A DNA stretch of 64,000 nt from Apoda limacodes (GCA_946406115.1 OX291543.1:4714501-4778500); one strand, 5' to 3'. Shown: positions 11,270 to 23,329, counted from the first letter of the stretch. Notes: a model not told the origin generated them from the sequence alone. Translations and numbers: made by a program.

Positions 11270-13990
11270 TTAAAATACACGTAGGTACGTAAAATTAGAT
11301 TTCGATATTATTACTTAAAATAAAATGGTATAGCACGTTGAAATATAAGTTAGGACACATAATAGCAGATTTAATACAAGTAGGAAAGGTGACACAAAGG
11401 GATATTAGAGATTTTAGGAGAAAGGAACGATCATATAAAGGACACGAGAAAAATATGTGGTCTAAATTTCCTACATCATCTGGACATTCACACATCGGTA
11501 TTTAAAATTTTTTACTTATAATGAGCAGGTGTGCAAGTATGTATGTGTAATCGCATTAGCATAAGAATAGTAGGTAGTAGCAATTTCATTACCCTTGGTT
11601 TTAGAGAACCATGGTTTAATACAAATGAACGGTTGAATATTATAATAATTTCATCCATTGGTTTGGTTACTACGTTGCCAAAGTTCATTCCAGAAATCCT
11701 TAAGAAAAACTTTTGGCAAAGCAACCAAATCATGAGAATAATTTTTGTGTGGATAAATGTCTTCACACTCCACAGCAGCCTTGGCTAACTTATCAGCTCT
11801 TTCATACCTATAATACCAGAATAGCTTGGAACCCAGGCAAAGATAACAGTGAGTACATTTATCTATCTCTCTATCTGTACATTTATGTAGAATATTTCTG
11901 ATGTCAAACATGATAGGGTAAAATGGTTTCATTTTAAAAGAAAACATTTCTAATGTTTGAAGGGCATTTTTAGAGTCTGTAAAAATAACGGTTTTATCTA
12001 ATTTCATCAATATAGTCCTAAACACTCTCCGGTAAATACCGATGTTTGTGGTGGCAATTTTATTTTTTGAACAATGTTGTATTAAAATGATGGATTCCTA
12101 CACCTACATATTCCTAAAAGATGATTTGAGAAGCATCAGTGTAAATATATTGATAGTTTTCCCACCCAGAATTAATATATTATTAAAAATTATTATTTAT
12201 TCCAGGTCTGAGTTACATATATTCATATTGTAAATTATTTTAGGATTAAGCAATATTAAGCAATACGTAGTGGTTGGAAATAGTAACTAAATAATGACAA
12301 AGTAGTAGAACTGTGGGTCATCCAAGCGTCCCTTGGATGTCCTTATATTTTTTTAAACTTTTTATTAGACAAGGCGGTATTTTATGGTTTCAATAATTGG
12401 ATGATACGATTATTTCTAAATGGGCCTGAAATTTAGGAAGAAAAAGATGGTTTTAAAATTTAAAATTGTAAGGTTTTGAATAAGAACTTGTCAGAGGGAT
12501 ATGACGTCGGAGTTGTAACGGAGGGTTGGAGCAGTCCACTTGTAATGCGCTTATAGGACTTGATTTCATTAAGCCTGATATTATACTAAGTGCTTTTGAT
12601 TAAATACCTACCAATTACTTGATAGCAACTGTACTTCAAGGTTCCGACAAGAAGGTCCCGTAGTTCTAAACACTTCTTAATGGAGCATTATAAAACAGCT
12701 TCAAATAAAATGGATGAGCACCCCACCAAACTGTTGATCATCATATTTATAAGCCGTTCGCATTTTGCAACGACGTAGTCACAATGTGGTACGCCAGTAA
12801 GTTTGTTGTCTATATAATAGATTCCAGGTCATGCGTGTATACATTATAGAAAAGTGGGCTAAGAACAGAACCCTGCTTTACGAACTGTTCTAGATATTTT
12901 TGAAACATCGCTAAGAGTGTGTGAGATACATCGCTCTGGCATAATGTTATAAATAAAGTTACTAAGTTTTTGTGGTACATTCAACCTCAGAAGTTTATTC
13001 CGTAGTATGGAAAAGATAACGTTATCATAACCGTCGAATATTAGTTGTAAATATGAATAAGCTATCAAAAGTACCTTTCCCTTTGCGAAATACAAATTGG
13101 GTAACAGAAAAAAATGTTTTTTGTTTTAAGATACCACTATAACCGATTTTTAATCAAATGCTCAGAAACTTTAACTAATGTGGATGGAAGAACAGTAGGA
13201 CGTAACAAGGAATAATGGTCTGGATTCTTATTCGGTTTTAAGATTGGAATAATTGTTTGATTTTTCCATGAGTTAGGGATATTGCAAAATTCATGATACT
13301 TAGATAATATTGTAAAGCACGTTGGTCAAGATTTTCTAAGAATGTATACGGTATTCCATCTTCACCTTGAATTTCAGCCATAGTAAGAGGAGAATTTCAA
13401 TAAGAAGTAATCGTAAGAGAAATTAGGATAGTATGATTTTTTATATTTTCTGATATGGATGATGGCGTTAAGTGGTCCATGAAATCATTTGCTAAAGTAA
13501 AAGATATTATGGGGTGAGATTTGGCATTTTATGTAGATTTGAATTTTCTGATGTTGCCCCAGACAAGCGATGGACATTTCATTGGAGAAAGAGGAGAGCA
13601 AATGGCAGTTCATCCGGTTTGTTTCCTTTTTTAAGGATCTTGCGCATTTCTTTGCTTATATCAGATAAAATATTGTTATTTTCGGCATTCATAGACTGAA
13701 CATATATTTTTGCGGTGTTTTTTCTTTTTGTAATAGCTTGTTTGCACTCTGTGTCCCACCAAAGTGGGGAAGGGATTTCTCCCGTTTTTTTTTTTCGGAA
13801 AAATTTGATCTGCAGCATCTAATATACATTTGCTTCTGAATAGTTGATATGAACAAAATCAACACATAACTGTCTTAAGAAGTCATATTTTTCTGCAAAA
13901 TTATTTATGTTAGTAAGTGGCAGTACCTTTATACAAGCCCGAAAGGAAAATATCAAGTACATAAAATCTTGTTTTCTAATCGTTATTTGC
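11270..13990 (-). pseudogene. Second LOA-like LINE, 5'-truncated, heavily decayed
   Basis: Minus-strand order is: endonuclease end and WW motif (PSPLWWDTECKQAITKRKN near 13700-13770), linker, RT remnants (a motif-A-like region with DGYDNVIFSILRNKLLRL, 12930-13040), RNase H (KTVIFTDSKNALQTLE near 11950-12000; YERADKLAKAAVE near 11780-11810) and a C-terminal zinc-knuckle (MCECPDDVGNLDHIFFSCPLY, 11430-11495). It is the same architecture as the LINE at 6895-10935 but a different, more diverged copy. The 12040-12850 part is only weakly readable. Confidence 0.65.
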
Positions 13991-14035
13991 TTTTAGAACT
14001 ATTATTTAAAAATTCGCGGCTCATTCCAAATTTAT

Positions 14036-14340
14036 CTAATACTAGATTTTGCCAGCGGCTCCACCCGCCCTTTATTTGGTTATCGGCGTGGAACTTCTGA
14101 ATTATACTAACAAAGTTTGCTATAACAATAAATATATAGTTCGTTTAAGCTCGGTTATAATTATGCCTGCAGGAACTTTTGAATTTTTAGGATAAAAAGT
14201 AGCCTATATGTTAATCCAGGGCGTTGGCTACCACCATACCAAATATCACTTAAAGTGGTCCAGCCGTTTCAGCGTGAAGTAATAACAAACATACAAACAC
14301 ACGCACAAACTTTCGCCTTTATAATATTAGAGTGATATAT
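14036..14340 (+). repeat. Lepidopteran dispersed repeat (RTE-like 3' tail)
   Basis: Starts near TTTGCCAGCGGCTCCACCC and ends near TTTATAATATTAGAG, with the hallmark order: 'gcggctcc...cgcc', 'ataaaaagtagcctat', 'accaaatatcac', 'cgtgaagtaataacaaacatacaaac', 'ataatattag'. A related copy occurs at about 15957-16262 and a partial one near 16270-16500. This pattern is very common in moth and butterfly genomes and is usually attributed to RTE-type LINE or derived SINE tails (recalled, not searched). Confidence 0.6.
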
Positions 14341-14984
14341 GGCGAGCAATACCTCACAATAACGAAATCCAGGGAATAGTACATGGAGAATAGAAGGGGA
14401 GCGGAGATGCCTCAAGCAAGTAGGCTTACGTGCCACAAAGAGCACTGACGTCATAAGAGGGCGGGGCCAAAAGTCTCAGTTCTGAAGATAGCATTGTCTG
14501 AGTCGCTACTTTCTAATATAAGTTTTTATTGCAGTTTGCTATCGAAAAAATTAAATGTGCTGTTGTAGGTTGTGCGAATTACTCGAGAATAAAAACTAAG
14601 CAAGCTGATTAAATTTATTGTGATATTAATCTGTACGACATCTAGCGGCGTGTAGATACATTATATACATGTTTAATTTTTACTACTCGTTGTTTGACAT
14701 CGCGGTGGTGAATTTTAAATGTTATTTATTATCTAAACAGTTATTATCTTTAGTGTACACATAATTTTTAATTGCAATTTATTACGTTGAATTCAACTAA
14801 CTACAATAAAGTGATTGCTAAATGCGAAAGAACATAATTTTTGATTACTTATGCGCCATCTGTTGACCGGTAGCAAAACTCTAATTAATATATAAAGCAG
14901 GGGTTCTAAACCTCGGGTCGCTACCCAAATTCGGGTCGGGGGCGGTATTGGGATCGGTCACGGGAATAACCCAAATCATATTTT

Positions 14985-15185
14985 TTATTACAAGGTGACA
15001 AACAAGCTTATGGCCCACCGGATGTTAAGCGATTATACCGTAGATTATGGATGCTTGAAATATACTAGTTTTTTTTTACTTTAAAATTCTTTTAACTTCC
15101 TTCTTGAAAAACCCCGTACTGTAGTCCCTTAAAAAAACCTCGGCAGGGAGCTCCCGGGCGAATCTCCGCAGAAAAATTCTCCACT
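14985..15185 (-). repeat. Jockey/CR1-type LINE 3' end, nested fragment
   Basis: Contains GTGACAAACAAGCTTATGGC, a 'gatggtaagcgattaccg'-like segment and TTCTTGAAAAACCCCGTACT, matching the 3' end of the LINE seen at 62160-62800 and (opposite strand) 42150-42650. Its orientation is minus. It lies inside the P-like element. Confidence 0.6.
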
Positions 15186-15564
15186 TACAAAAATTTGTCT
15201 TCGTTGTCAACTTTGTGCAAGAAGTCTAAATTTACGTTTAGGTTATAGTTCTGTTGATTTTTTTCAAATATATGAGCAAATATAAGAGGCACCAAAAATA
15301 AATCAGTATTGAAAAGATATTCAAAATTTAGTGAATGATGATTTAGAAGTAAGACAATGATAAAGTGTAACCGACAATGACGATTCTATATAATCTTGAA
15401 ACAACAAGTCCCATATCCAGTATTAATTGTGTCTACTAGTGACAGTCCAAAAACACTGCTATCCCTTATTCAGTGCTAAAACTACTAAAATAGTAGAACA
15501 AGGAAATTACTAAAAACATTTTGTTTTAAAGTTACTTATCGCATATTACAAAATCGCTGTAAAG

Positions 15565-15846
15565 TTGGCAGATGAGTACAAGGCTGAAAAAAGTTTTTTA
15601 CCTAAACGACAACTAGATTTTATTGTTTACACCACACTCAAGAGCTTAATAGGAGAACAATATTTCGCCTCATTGAAAATTCATGTTTATGACCAGCATC
15701 CATTATTTAGCAATTTGAATTTGCAAACAAAAGCGATAAGTGAAGCTTATTGCAACATCTGGTTGAATTATTATGCCGGATTAGAAAATGTTGTATTATC
15801 AAAAAGGCAACATTTTAATAAAACGATTTTGTTTAACGGTCAATGA
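15565..15846 (+). pseudogene. Unassigned frame inside the P-like element
   Basis: An open frame of 93 codons without an obvious ATG start, containing EKSFLPKRQLDFIVYTTL, EQYFASLKIHVYDQHPLF and a C-terminal KRQHFNKTILFNGQ. It is not a shadow of another gene and has amino-acid-like composition. From position (between a THAP start and the 3' terminus of a P-like element) it could be a remnant of the transposase, but I see no diagnostic catalytic motif. It may equally be from an unrelated insertion. Confidence 0.3.
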
Positions 15847-15956
15847 AAACCACATTCGTAGAATAGGTATTGTTTTTTTTTTATTTTTTTTAACCTATAA
15901 ATTACAATGAGAAATGTTTTTATTAAACTGTGGCTTATTTTAAAACCATATACATT

Positions 15957-16262
15957 ACTAGCTGTGCCCTCGACTCCATCTGCATTAAAGTCGGCATAGG
16001 TAAAAGTTCCGTTACTATTTCCGATCTTGTTACCGCACCTTGAAATAGCAAGATACAGTTGTAGCTAGATTGTCCACGTGAAATTTAGTTATGGTTATTC
16101 CAGCAGGAAATTGTGAATTTTTTGATAGCTATAAATCAGTTATTAGCTATCGCCATTCCAAATATCAACCAAAATGGTTTTGTTGTTTTGGCGTATAGGA
16201 GTAACAAACATATTGACTCACACACAAACTCACAAACTTTAACAATTATAATATTAGAAGAA
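15957..16262 (+). repeat. Dispersed RTE-like tail, second copy
   Basis: Same order of motifs as 14036-14340 (ctcgactcc, accaaaatgg, gagtaacaaacat, TATAATATTAGAAG), more diverged. A third partial copy follows to about 16500 (GCGACTCCATGCGAG, ATAAAAATAGCCTACG). All lie inside the P-like element. Confidence 0.5.
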
Positions 16263-16969
16263 TACTTGTCCTGTCACGCGACTCCATGCGAGTTTAAGTC
16301 GAAATAAGTAAAAATCATTGTAAATTTCTATACTAGGTGTTATTCTCGTTGCCACTCCCATTTTCACCTAAATACCTATCTCCTACTATGACGCCCACAG
16401 CTTCAAAAACTTAAGACTTTAGTTTTTAATTTTTTTGGGATAAAAATAGCCTACGCCTAATACCATAATAATAGTAATAGCCTACATCGTCTCTTTAACC
16501 ATCCCCGTCAGAAACAGCTAAAATAAAATCACTCAAGTCGATCTTAGTCAAAAAATTTCAAAGTAGATTCAGCCACAAGTTCGCAACCCCAGAACAAAAT
16601 TTCTAAACGGCGATTAGAGCGCATCTTGTAGTCAGTAGTTAAATTAAGTTGCAAATAATTGAGAGAAATTTGTTTTAGTAATTACTAAGACTGCCAGATG
16701 GTATTTGAGATTTAAGGCGGTGCTTGCAGTCACTTCGTCCCTAGCGCCCTGCTTTTTGGCGACGCTGTTTTTATATGGAATGCTACGTTGAGCCATCTCC
16801 GCTCCCCTTCTATTCTCCATGGAATAGTACGTAATATCTGGTTATCTCGCTCGTACGCGCTGGCTCTTTACCTTGCTCGGTATCTTACATTCTCATCTGT
16901 GATAAAATGCGAAATGATGATATACATATACAGTGAACCAAACTTAAAAGGTTTACAAATTTTATGAAT

Positions 16970-17466
16970 GTTTTCTGTTTCTTTGTGACAAAACTGTATT
17001 CCATTTTCTTCTAATTTAGAAAAGATGGTTTCATAAATTAAATAATCTGATGCCTAAGAAAAGTCTATAAAGATAGTAAGAACATGTTTTATTCTCATTT
17101 AAGTATTTGTTTATATCCTATTCATAACCAAACACGTTTAAAAGTTGAGAGGTACTCCAGTTTTTCATTGATAATATTGTTATCTATTAAATATTTATTT
17201 ATTTCGTTACTGAAATACCTCTCAATTATTTTATGAATACACGAATGTATAGTTATTGGCCTGTAGTTATTTATGTCGCTGAGACTGCCATTTTTATAAA
17301 TAGGTCTTATTATTTCTAATTTTAGTTTGTACGGGTAAGTTGATTTCGAAATACATGTGGTTATTATGTGTGTGATGACAGGTTGAGTAGCGTAGTAATT
17401 AATTAGGGAAATTATCTGGAATGTTGGTAACCCACATACACTCAAAAAGTTCAAGAAAGCTTCCAT
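16970..17466 (-). pseudogene. LINE reverse transcriptase fragment
   Basis: Minus-strand reading gives KLKLEIIRPIYKNGSLSDIN, NNYRPITIHSCIHKIIERYF, then NEINKYLIDNNIINE and, in another frame toward 17000, YLIYETIFSKLEENGI-like residues. These are RT fingers motifs of CR1/RTE-type LINEs. Neither endonuclease nor YADD is present. A short truncated relic. Confidence 0.65.
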
Positions 17467-17577
17467 CCATCCATATATAAGCTTCTTGAGTTAGGCACAG
17501 AAACACTGACTAGATATTGGCATCCCCCTTCCACGACACGCTTACTCTTTCTTACCCTGTTGGCATGGTTGATATTT

Positions 17578-17712
17578 AGTACAACTTTTCTGACCCGGCG
17601 GTCAAAAATCAAAACTACAGTATACAGTATATAATACAGTATACGTTATATTGAAACTTACAACGACACTAGCGACCGACCTAAATTCAGAAGGTCAGAA
17701 AACTGTTGTGCT
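17578..17712. repeat. Short imperfect inverted repeat
   Basis: Arms AGTACAACTTTTCTGACC (17578-17595) and GGTCAGAAAACTGTTGTGCT (17693-17712) are inverted copies with small mismatches around a core with 'gtatacagtata' repeats. Possibly a small MITE; no target duplication was recognised. Confidence 0.35.
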
Positions 17713-17835
17713 GTACATTTGTCTTGTCTATCAAAAGTTATATCTGCTAATTTTCTGAACTTTATTATCTGTAAATATGAGTACTTGAAAGTATTTTATT
17801 ATCAGTGCAGATAAGGAAACAGTTTGACTTTTGTA

Positions 17836-18470
17836 AAAATGCCACTGGTCGGAGGATAAAGAACTTGTGTTATTTTTGGAGTCCGACCTGGTCACAAAAT
17901 AATGTAAAAAGGAAGTTTATGACCCGATTTCCTTCTGATCATACCCGGGAAGTATTAGTTGTAAATGTTGAGATATAAAGTGAGAGTTTACGTAAGCGAG
18001 ACGGGGAAGGAAGATTTAGATCATTTTTATTTGAGTATTGAATTCGTTTAAATGATATAGTGATTTACCTATTGTAACTTATCGATAAAAATGTCTATAT
18101 TTCTTAAAATATAGGACGAGACCTAGGTATAGGTTGTAGGGGTCATTTTACTTTTTAATTTAAAATATATTCAAACATAAATAATAATACCACTAATAAT
18201 CGGTAATAATGATTGAATATCAACATCGTCCAAGCACTCTAGATCTGTTATTGTGACAGCTGTCGCAGAACTCATGCTATATTTTACAAGGTTTAGTATC
18301 TACCTATACGGACTTTGTGTCAAGTAAAGGAGAACTGTGAATGTCTTCTTTTTTTTCTTTAGATACAGAAAGTGGGTTAAAGTTATTGGAAATGAAGACC
18401 AAGCTTTTATTCCGTTTGTGGTGATCACTTCTTACCTCAACAGAAAGAAAACCAGATCAAAGAAATCGTT
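17836..18470 (+). pseudogene. THAP-domain fossil split by an intron-like gap
   Basis: The first half (about 17860-17950) reads, across frames, RTCVIFG ... KRKFMTRFPSDHTRE, matching the zinc-binding and basic start of a THAP domain. The second half (about 18360-18440) reads RYRKWVKVIGNEDQAF and then, in another frame, VCGDHFLPQQ, the W and C-x2-H part. The two halves are about 400 bp apart, the second preceded by a T-rich tract and AG, so the original gene had an intron here. It lies outside the P-like element at 14382-16821. Whether it derives from a second P-like transposon or a THAP host gene cannot be told. Confidence 0.5.
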
Positions 18471-18489
18471 AGTAATATATTCAGCTAAC

Positions 18490-19800
18490 AATTGATAATC
18501 TCTTAACATAAAGATTTTACAATTATCTATTTTTCTGATTATTTAAAATTTCATTTTTTAATTATTTATTTTTAAAGAAAACATAGTTAATATTTGTCAT
18601 CGAATTCTTGTGCAATACTCACAGTATCTATAAATGCAAAGCCATTATCAGACGAGATTCTTGCTGAGTTTCCGTATCATATTTCAAAACAAGATCAGTC
18701 ACTATACTACTGCAGTGAATATTGATAAGCTATTTAAAAAAAATATATATGTCTTTTGTGCCTTTAATCTTTTGTACTTTTGGCAAGTTATTGAGGCTAA
18801 CCATAACCATCTGCTACTGGATATAACTAACTAGTTATGTTGTGTTTATATATTTGTTATGTTACTTCATCAAAAGTAATTTTATTTCCAGTTTATTTCT
18901 CGCCACAAGCAATTTGATTAGCTAATATGATTTCATATCCATTGCAAGACTGTACTGTAGTGGATTATAGTCATCATATTACGGCTTCAGTGATAATTCA
19001 TGTCAATGAAGTTCCTACCCAAGTAACATTTTAGCATTAAGAAAAGCTGTAGTGGACCCTTTTTTCGGTTCTGCTTAAATATTAAAGAGTTAGCGTATAA
19101 TTTATAAGAGAGTTATAGAGTGTAATAACACCTTTCTATCTTCGATTTAGGCGCAAAATTTAGCAGGTTAAGCCTGTATAGACCCTTTATAGTGGTTCTA
19201 TATAACCTTTAGTAGAAGTGTATAACAGGTGTTATAAGATCGTCAGTTTTCCGCTTGTACCTTTATTGCACCTTTATAATGGACTTTATTGAAATTTTAT
19301 TAATATAAAATATCTATAACGGTGTCAAAAAGAACTTGGATCCGTATTTTGATACCTTATTACTCATTTGTAGCGTTTTCGGGGTCAAAAGTAGATAGTA
19401 AAAACTTATAAAGTCATAAAATTACATTAATTTAGTGCTACTGCTTATCTACGGACATTGAAAAATTTTCACCACGAAATGCGAATGCATTTTGCTGAAT
19501 GCTACTTTCATCGAATTTAGTGGAATGTTAGTATGTAAATTACAGGAGACGTTAAATGACTTTAATTGAAGATTATTTCATTAGTATTGGATATAAAATT
19601 AGGAATCTTGAAAACGGTATTTGGACCTCTGTGCCCTTACGTGTGGGGCACAAAGGTCCATGTGTGGTCCCATGTGTCCCATATGAAAGATGAATATAGA
19701 AGATGTAGTAAAATACAAATACTAATTGTTTTTATACAGCTTTATTTTTAGAAAGTTTTGCACATATTGTTCTGTATTAAATATAGAAAAAAAAGCATAA
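18490..19800. other. No recognisable gene
   Basis: AT-rich sequence without a supportable coding region. Around 19020-19300 short motifs such as CCTTTATAGTGG / CCTTTATAATGG recur. A 61-codon frame at 19566-19751 shows no family features. Confidence 0.4.
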
Positions 19801-19804
19801 ATTA

Positions 19805-20640
19805 GAACGCATTATTCACAATTCGGACAAACCATTAAATTATCTTCTTCATCAGCATCAGCACAAGCGTCATGTGCCCACTGTTTGCAAATTTGGCATT
19901 CAATCCAGCCTTCATTCGATTTGGAATCCAAAAATCTTCCGCAGCAGTATAAACACATAGCGTTGGTACTATCGTCGTCAGAGTCACTCTGTAACTCGAT
20001 TTGTATCTACTGATTAAAGATCTGATGTGATCGTTTCGATTACAATCGGTGGTGGTGATCCATCAGTGATCTCTTCCACATTTATTTGTGGCACTTCAGT
20101 TACTTTTGATGGAAGAACATCTTCATCCGTGAAATGATTGGGATCAAATGGATTCCCGTCACTTAAAAACCTTTGATTGCTTTCACCATAGTGGCTGCTC
20201 CCACAAATGCTCTACCAAAGATTTCCACTATGTCGTAGATTGATATCCTTTGCGCTGGATGGTTTGTCATCCATAAATCACACTCACGGGAATGATGTGC
20301 CTTTAAAGGACCAAAGAAGGTACAATCCAAGGGTTGCAGCCTATGACTGGTGTGTGGAGGAAGAGAAATCATCATTATATGTTTTTCTCGGGCAAACGTT
20401 ATGGCTTCGAGTATGGCTCGCGTGTTTGTCTATTATCAGCAGCACTTTTTTGGTTGCTGTTGGCTTAGCAAACTCTGCAAAATGCTCTAAGTATTTGGCA
20501 AAATGATCAGAATCCATCCAACCACTACCGTTAGCAAATCCTTTTGATCCTTTTCATGAATAAAGGTGACATACGCTGACGTGGGAAGAGAAAAAATGGA
20601 GGAATATACTGACCGCTTGCCGATACCATATCAGGATCGT
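19805..20640 (-). pseudogene. Pogo/Tigger-like DDE transposase, C-terminal part
   Basis: Minus-strand frames read, in order: VSASGQYIPPFFLFPRQRM (about 20570-20630), KPTATKKVLLIIDKHASHT (catalytic Asp region, about 20415-20470), MMISLPPHTSHRLQPLD (20325-20375), FFGPLKAHHSRECDLWM, RISIYDIVEIFGRAF and TMVKAIKGF (20163-20190), then an acidic linker (NPFDPNHFTDEDVLPS) and a C-terminal zinc-binding tail with CLYCCGRF, WIECQICKQWAHDAC and MVCPNCE ending near 19810. This is the DDE_1 (pogo/jerky) fold followed by a PHD-like finger as seen in many insect pogo-type transposases. The N-terminal HTH half is absent and frameshifts are present. Confidence 0.75.
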
Positions 20641-20699
20641 ACAAAACTGCTATAACTTTTTAACCTATTATTGTCTTTCGTATTACAGGCGTAAGCTGT

Positions 20700-21800
20700 A
20701 TGTAAGAGTTATACAACGCATGTAGTGTTTGGTGTTACTACACTCTTAATTAACTCCGTTGCAGAACCAATGACGTTTATGGAGTTGAACAACAGCCTTA
20801 TGATATATAAGCAACTCTGATATAGCAGATTTATAGCAATAAGAATTATAGGAAGTTAATGATGATCTTCAAACAGCTTTTGACGCTGCAGGACGAAACA
20901 AGCTTTAACGTCATAAGTACCTATATAAGCGTCCGCTGCTGCTACACTAACTGGAAAGAATATTTAACTTTGTTTTTACAGTTCTAATACAACCTATAGA
21001 GCTAAACTTATTTTATAAGTGAACTGTATCACTTTTAGTGACAACCGAATCCATTATAAATCAATAGTATTACTCTAAGCTTCAAAATTACCTGTACACG
21101 CTAAATTGTTTGTTGGGTAGTAGCTATAGATTATAGAATAATAAATACAATATAAAAGAAAAACAGTAATAAAGAAATAATTTAACTGTCTTTAATAATT
21201 AAATTTTAAATTAATATTTAAATTTTTATATTTAATATTTAAATTTAATTATTTAATATTTAAATTTTAAATTTAACTTTAATGACTGACATTTTATATT
21301 TTTTTTTTAGGTATCGACGGAACTTTTTTGATACCTGTTTTAAATAAGCGTCAAATTTAAAACATAGAGGTATATATTTACAGAGAAAAACGATAAGACA
21401 TTGGATCCTCCGCAACGAGGAAAGGGGGGAGACCTATCGCCATTATTCGCCATAGCTCCGGCAGGTTTATGTTCGAGCGACAACTGCTGAGGAAGATACG
21501 GCTATAAAAGTGGCTCACCAAATGGAGCCGTTTCTCAATACCCAGAGCACTGCTTCTAAATATCACGTAAGTATCATTATCTATTACCTATTTATACACT
21601 CAAGCGATTGATGAGTCGGTCAGTCAGTGGTAGGTATTTATTTGCACTTTTATAGGTATATAGATGCGCTAAAAGCTATTGAAAAATATATTTTACTGAA
21701 CCATGTCATCGGTTTTATATAAAAAAAATCAGACATGACCCGGTAATCGGTGTACTTATTTTGTAATTTCAAGGGAATTGATGTTAAAAACTCATTGTTT
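20700..21800. other. No recognisable gene; AT-rich low-complexity patch
   Basis: Around 21183-21290 the sequence is a dense run of ATTTAAAT-type repeats. A 62-codon minus frame at 21378-21566 has no recognisable family. Confidence 0.4.
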
Positions 21801-21828
21801 AGCCTTTACGTATTATTTCTTATGCCCT

Positions 21829-21901
21829 TTACCATTGCCGCTCGCGTAGGTATGTTGTGGTATTGCGTGATACACCACACATACGCGCGTGGCAATGGTA
21901 A
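21829..21901. repeat. Hairpin-forming inverted repeat
   Basis: TTACCATTGCC at the left and GGCAATGGTAA at the right are perfect inverted copies, continuing inward through CGCGTA / TACGCG and TGTTGTGG / CCACACA with few mismatches around a loop of about 12 nt. The transcript could fold into a stem of about 28-30 bp. Confidence 0.6.
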
Positions 21902-22429
21902 CTGTAATGGATTTAAACACCGTTCCCATTACAGGTAGTTACTAAATATGCACGTATAACATGTACAGAAATATTTTTTGTGCTTTAGAAACGGGACAGT
22001 ATAATTTTTTTAATTAAAGTTTAATTTTAGGATAATCTTGTATAGATTAAGTAAATATTTTGATATTGATACATCAAAATCAAAACAAATGGGACTTGCT
22101 AAAGTATGTTTTAGTAGTAGGTATATATATACAGATTTACTCTCTGGCAGCTTTTTGCGTCCTCGCCCGCGTTAATTCTTATTGAAAAGAAAAATATAAT
22201 ACAAAAACTCAGAATTGCACGAGTGCGTAGTTGCGTAGTTTTCCTTTTAAATTCATTATATGCACTACCACTGTATTTTTTTTTATATTCCAAATACAAT
22301 ACTTTTGCTGGTAGAGGGGGGGCACACTTGACTCTCACAAAAAATAGTACTTTAAAGCTAAATGTTTCGCAAACGGAGCCCTAAATTAAAAAATGATCTG
22401 TGCATACCGCCAATGTTTGTGGAATTCCT

Positions 22430-22690
22430 ATCCAACGATACCCCACACGATGGGGTAGACGAGAAAAAAAAATTATCCCCACTTAACGTGTAGGGGAGGT
22501 ACCCTAAAAAAAATTTTTTTCAAAGATTTTATTCTACCACTTTGTCGGCTTGAGCAATGTGTATATCTCTGCCAAATTGAAGCATTCTCGTACTAGTAGT
22601 TTTTGAACCAAACCGCCGACAGACGGACGGACGGACGGACGGACATGGCGAAACTATAAGGGTTCCTTGTTGACTACGGATCCCTAAAAT
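22430..22690 (+). repeat. Dispersed insect repeat with (GGAC)n tract
   Basis: Contains GACGGACGGACGGACGGAC followed by ATGGCGAAACTATAAGGGTT and CTTGTTGACTACGGATCCCT. This block is a familiar dispersed element in lepidopteran genomes (recalled). Nothing coding. Confidence 0.5.
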
Positions 22691-22715
22691 CTGTATAGTA
22701 GCTCACAGCACACTA

Positions 22716-23115
22716 GTGGCAGGTGTACAACGGCAATTTTGCTCGAAAACCGCAAATTGATGTAGAGTTTAGCCGTTTGGCACACAGGTACTTTAGGGCA
22801 AAACAATCATTTTGAGCCGCAGTTCGTCAAAATATTTTCCTTAGGGGTTATGGAGTCATCAATTTTTTGTATAGGATTTAAATATTTTTTTTTCAGAAAC
22901 CCATCGTGTTGGGTATGAAAGGGCTTGATGAGCTGGTTCTAATTAATATTCCACACTATTACCTTTGGGCTACTTTTTTTCTTAAAATCCAAAAAGTATT
23001 TTCAAATCAAACCAAGTTTGGACCCCTCCAGGTAGAAGACGGCTCAGTATTTTTCTCTTATATATACCTTAAATAATAGTTTATATCCTCATTTTTAACC
23101 ATCTGAAAGCAATGA
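22716..23115 (+). repeat. Dispersed repeat GTGGCAGGTGTACAACGG, copy 2 (long)
   Basis: Starts GTGGCAGGTGTACAACGGCA and runs through CACACAGGTACTTTAGGGC, TTTTGAGCCGCAG, AACCCATCGTGTTGGGTAT, GGGCTACTTTTTTTC and GACCCCTCCAGGTAGAAGAC to CTGAAAGCAA. It is co-linear with 49912-50305. It ends where the other copy carries an extra AT-rich foldback piece. Confidence 0.7.
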
Positions 23116-23329
23116 AAGAAATACATTTTCGTTGCAGTGTATGAACTCTAAAAATAATAAAAACCAGCTAACTGGCCCAAGCCATTACTTTTTTTAATTA
23201 CCGGTACAGCGCTATCTAGCTTATCATTAAGAGAAACAGTAACACATTGTTTGTTGAAAACGAGATTCAAAGTGAAGCAACGTCGGGCTTGGCCAATACT
23301 TGGAATGGTGACAGCTTAGCAGCACACTT

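Larger units (their letters stand above)
14382..16821. mobile_element. P-element-like DNA transposon, degenerate, with 8-bp target duplication
   Basis: The 2440-bp interval begins CATGGAGAATAGAAGGGG and ends with its reverse complement; the two arms match over about 28 bp with a near match continuing (GGAGATGcCTCAA versus GGAGATGgCTCAA). It is flanked on both sides by the 8-bp direct repeat GAATAGTA (14374-14381 and 16822-16829). CATG termini and an 8-bp duplication are the P-element signature. Inside, about 14553-14590 reads CAVVGCANYSR, the start of a THAP zinc finger, the DNA-binding domain found at the N-terminus of P transposases. An unassigned frame lies at 15565-15846. Two repeats are nested inside (14985-15185; 15957-16500). 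The element is not coding-competent. Confidence 0.75.

Noticed and set aside
22111..22338. 75-codon minus frame
   Set aside because: Low-complexity Lys/Tyr-rich reading of a repeat; no supporting features.
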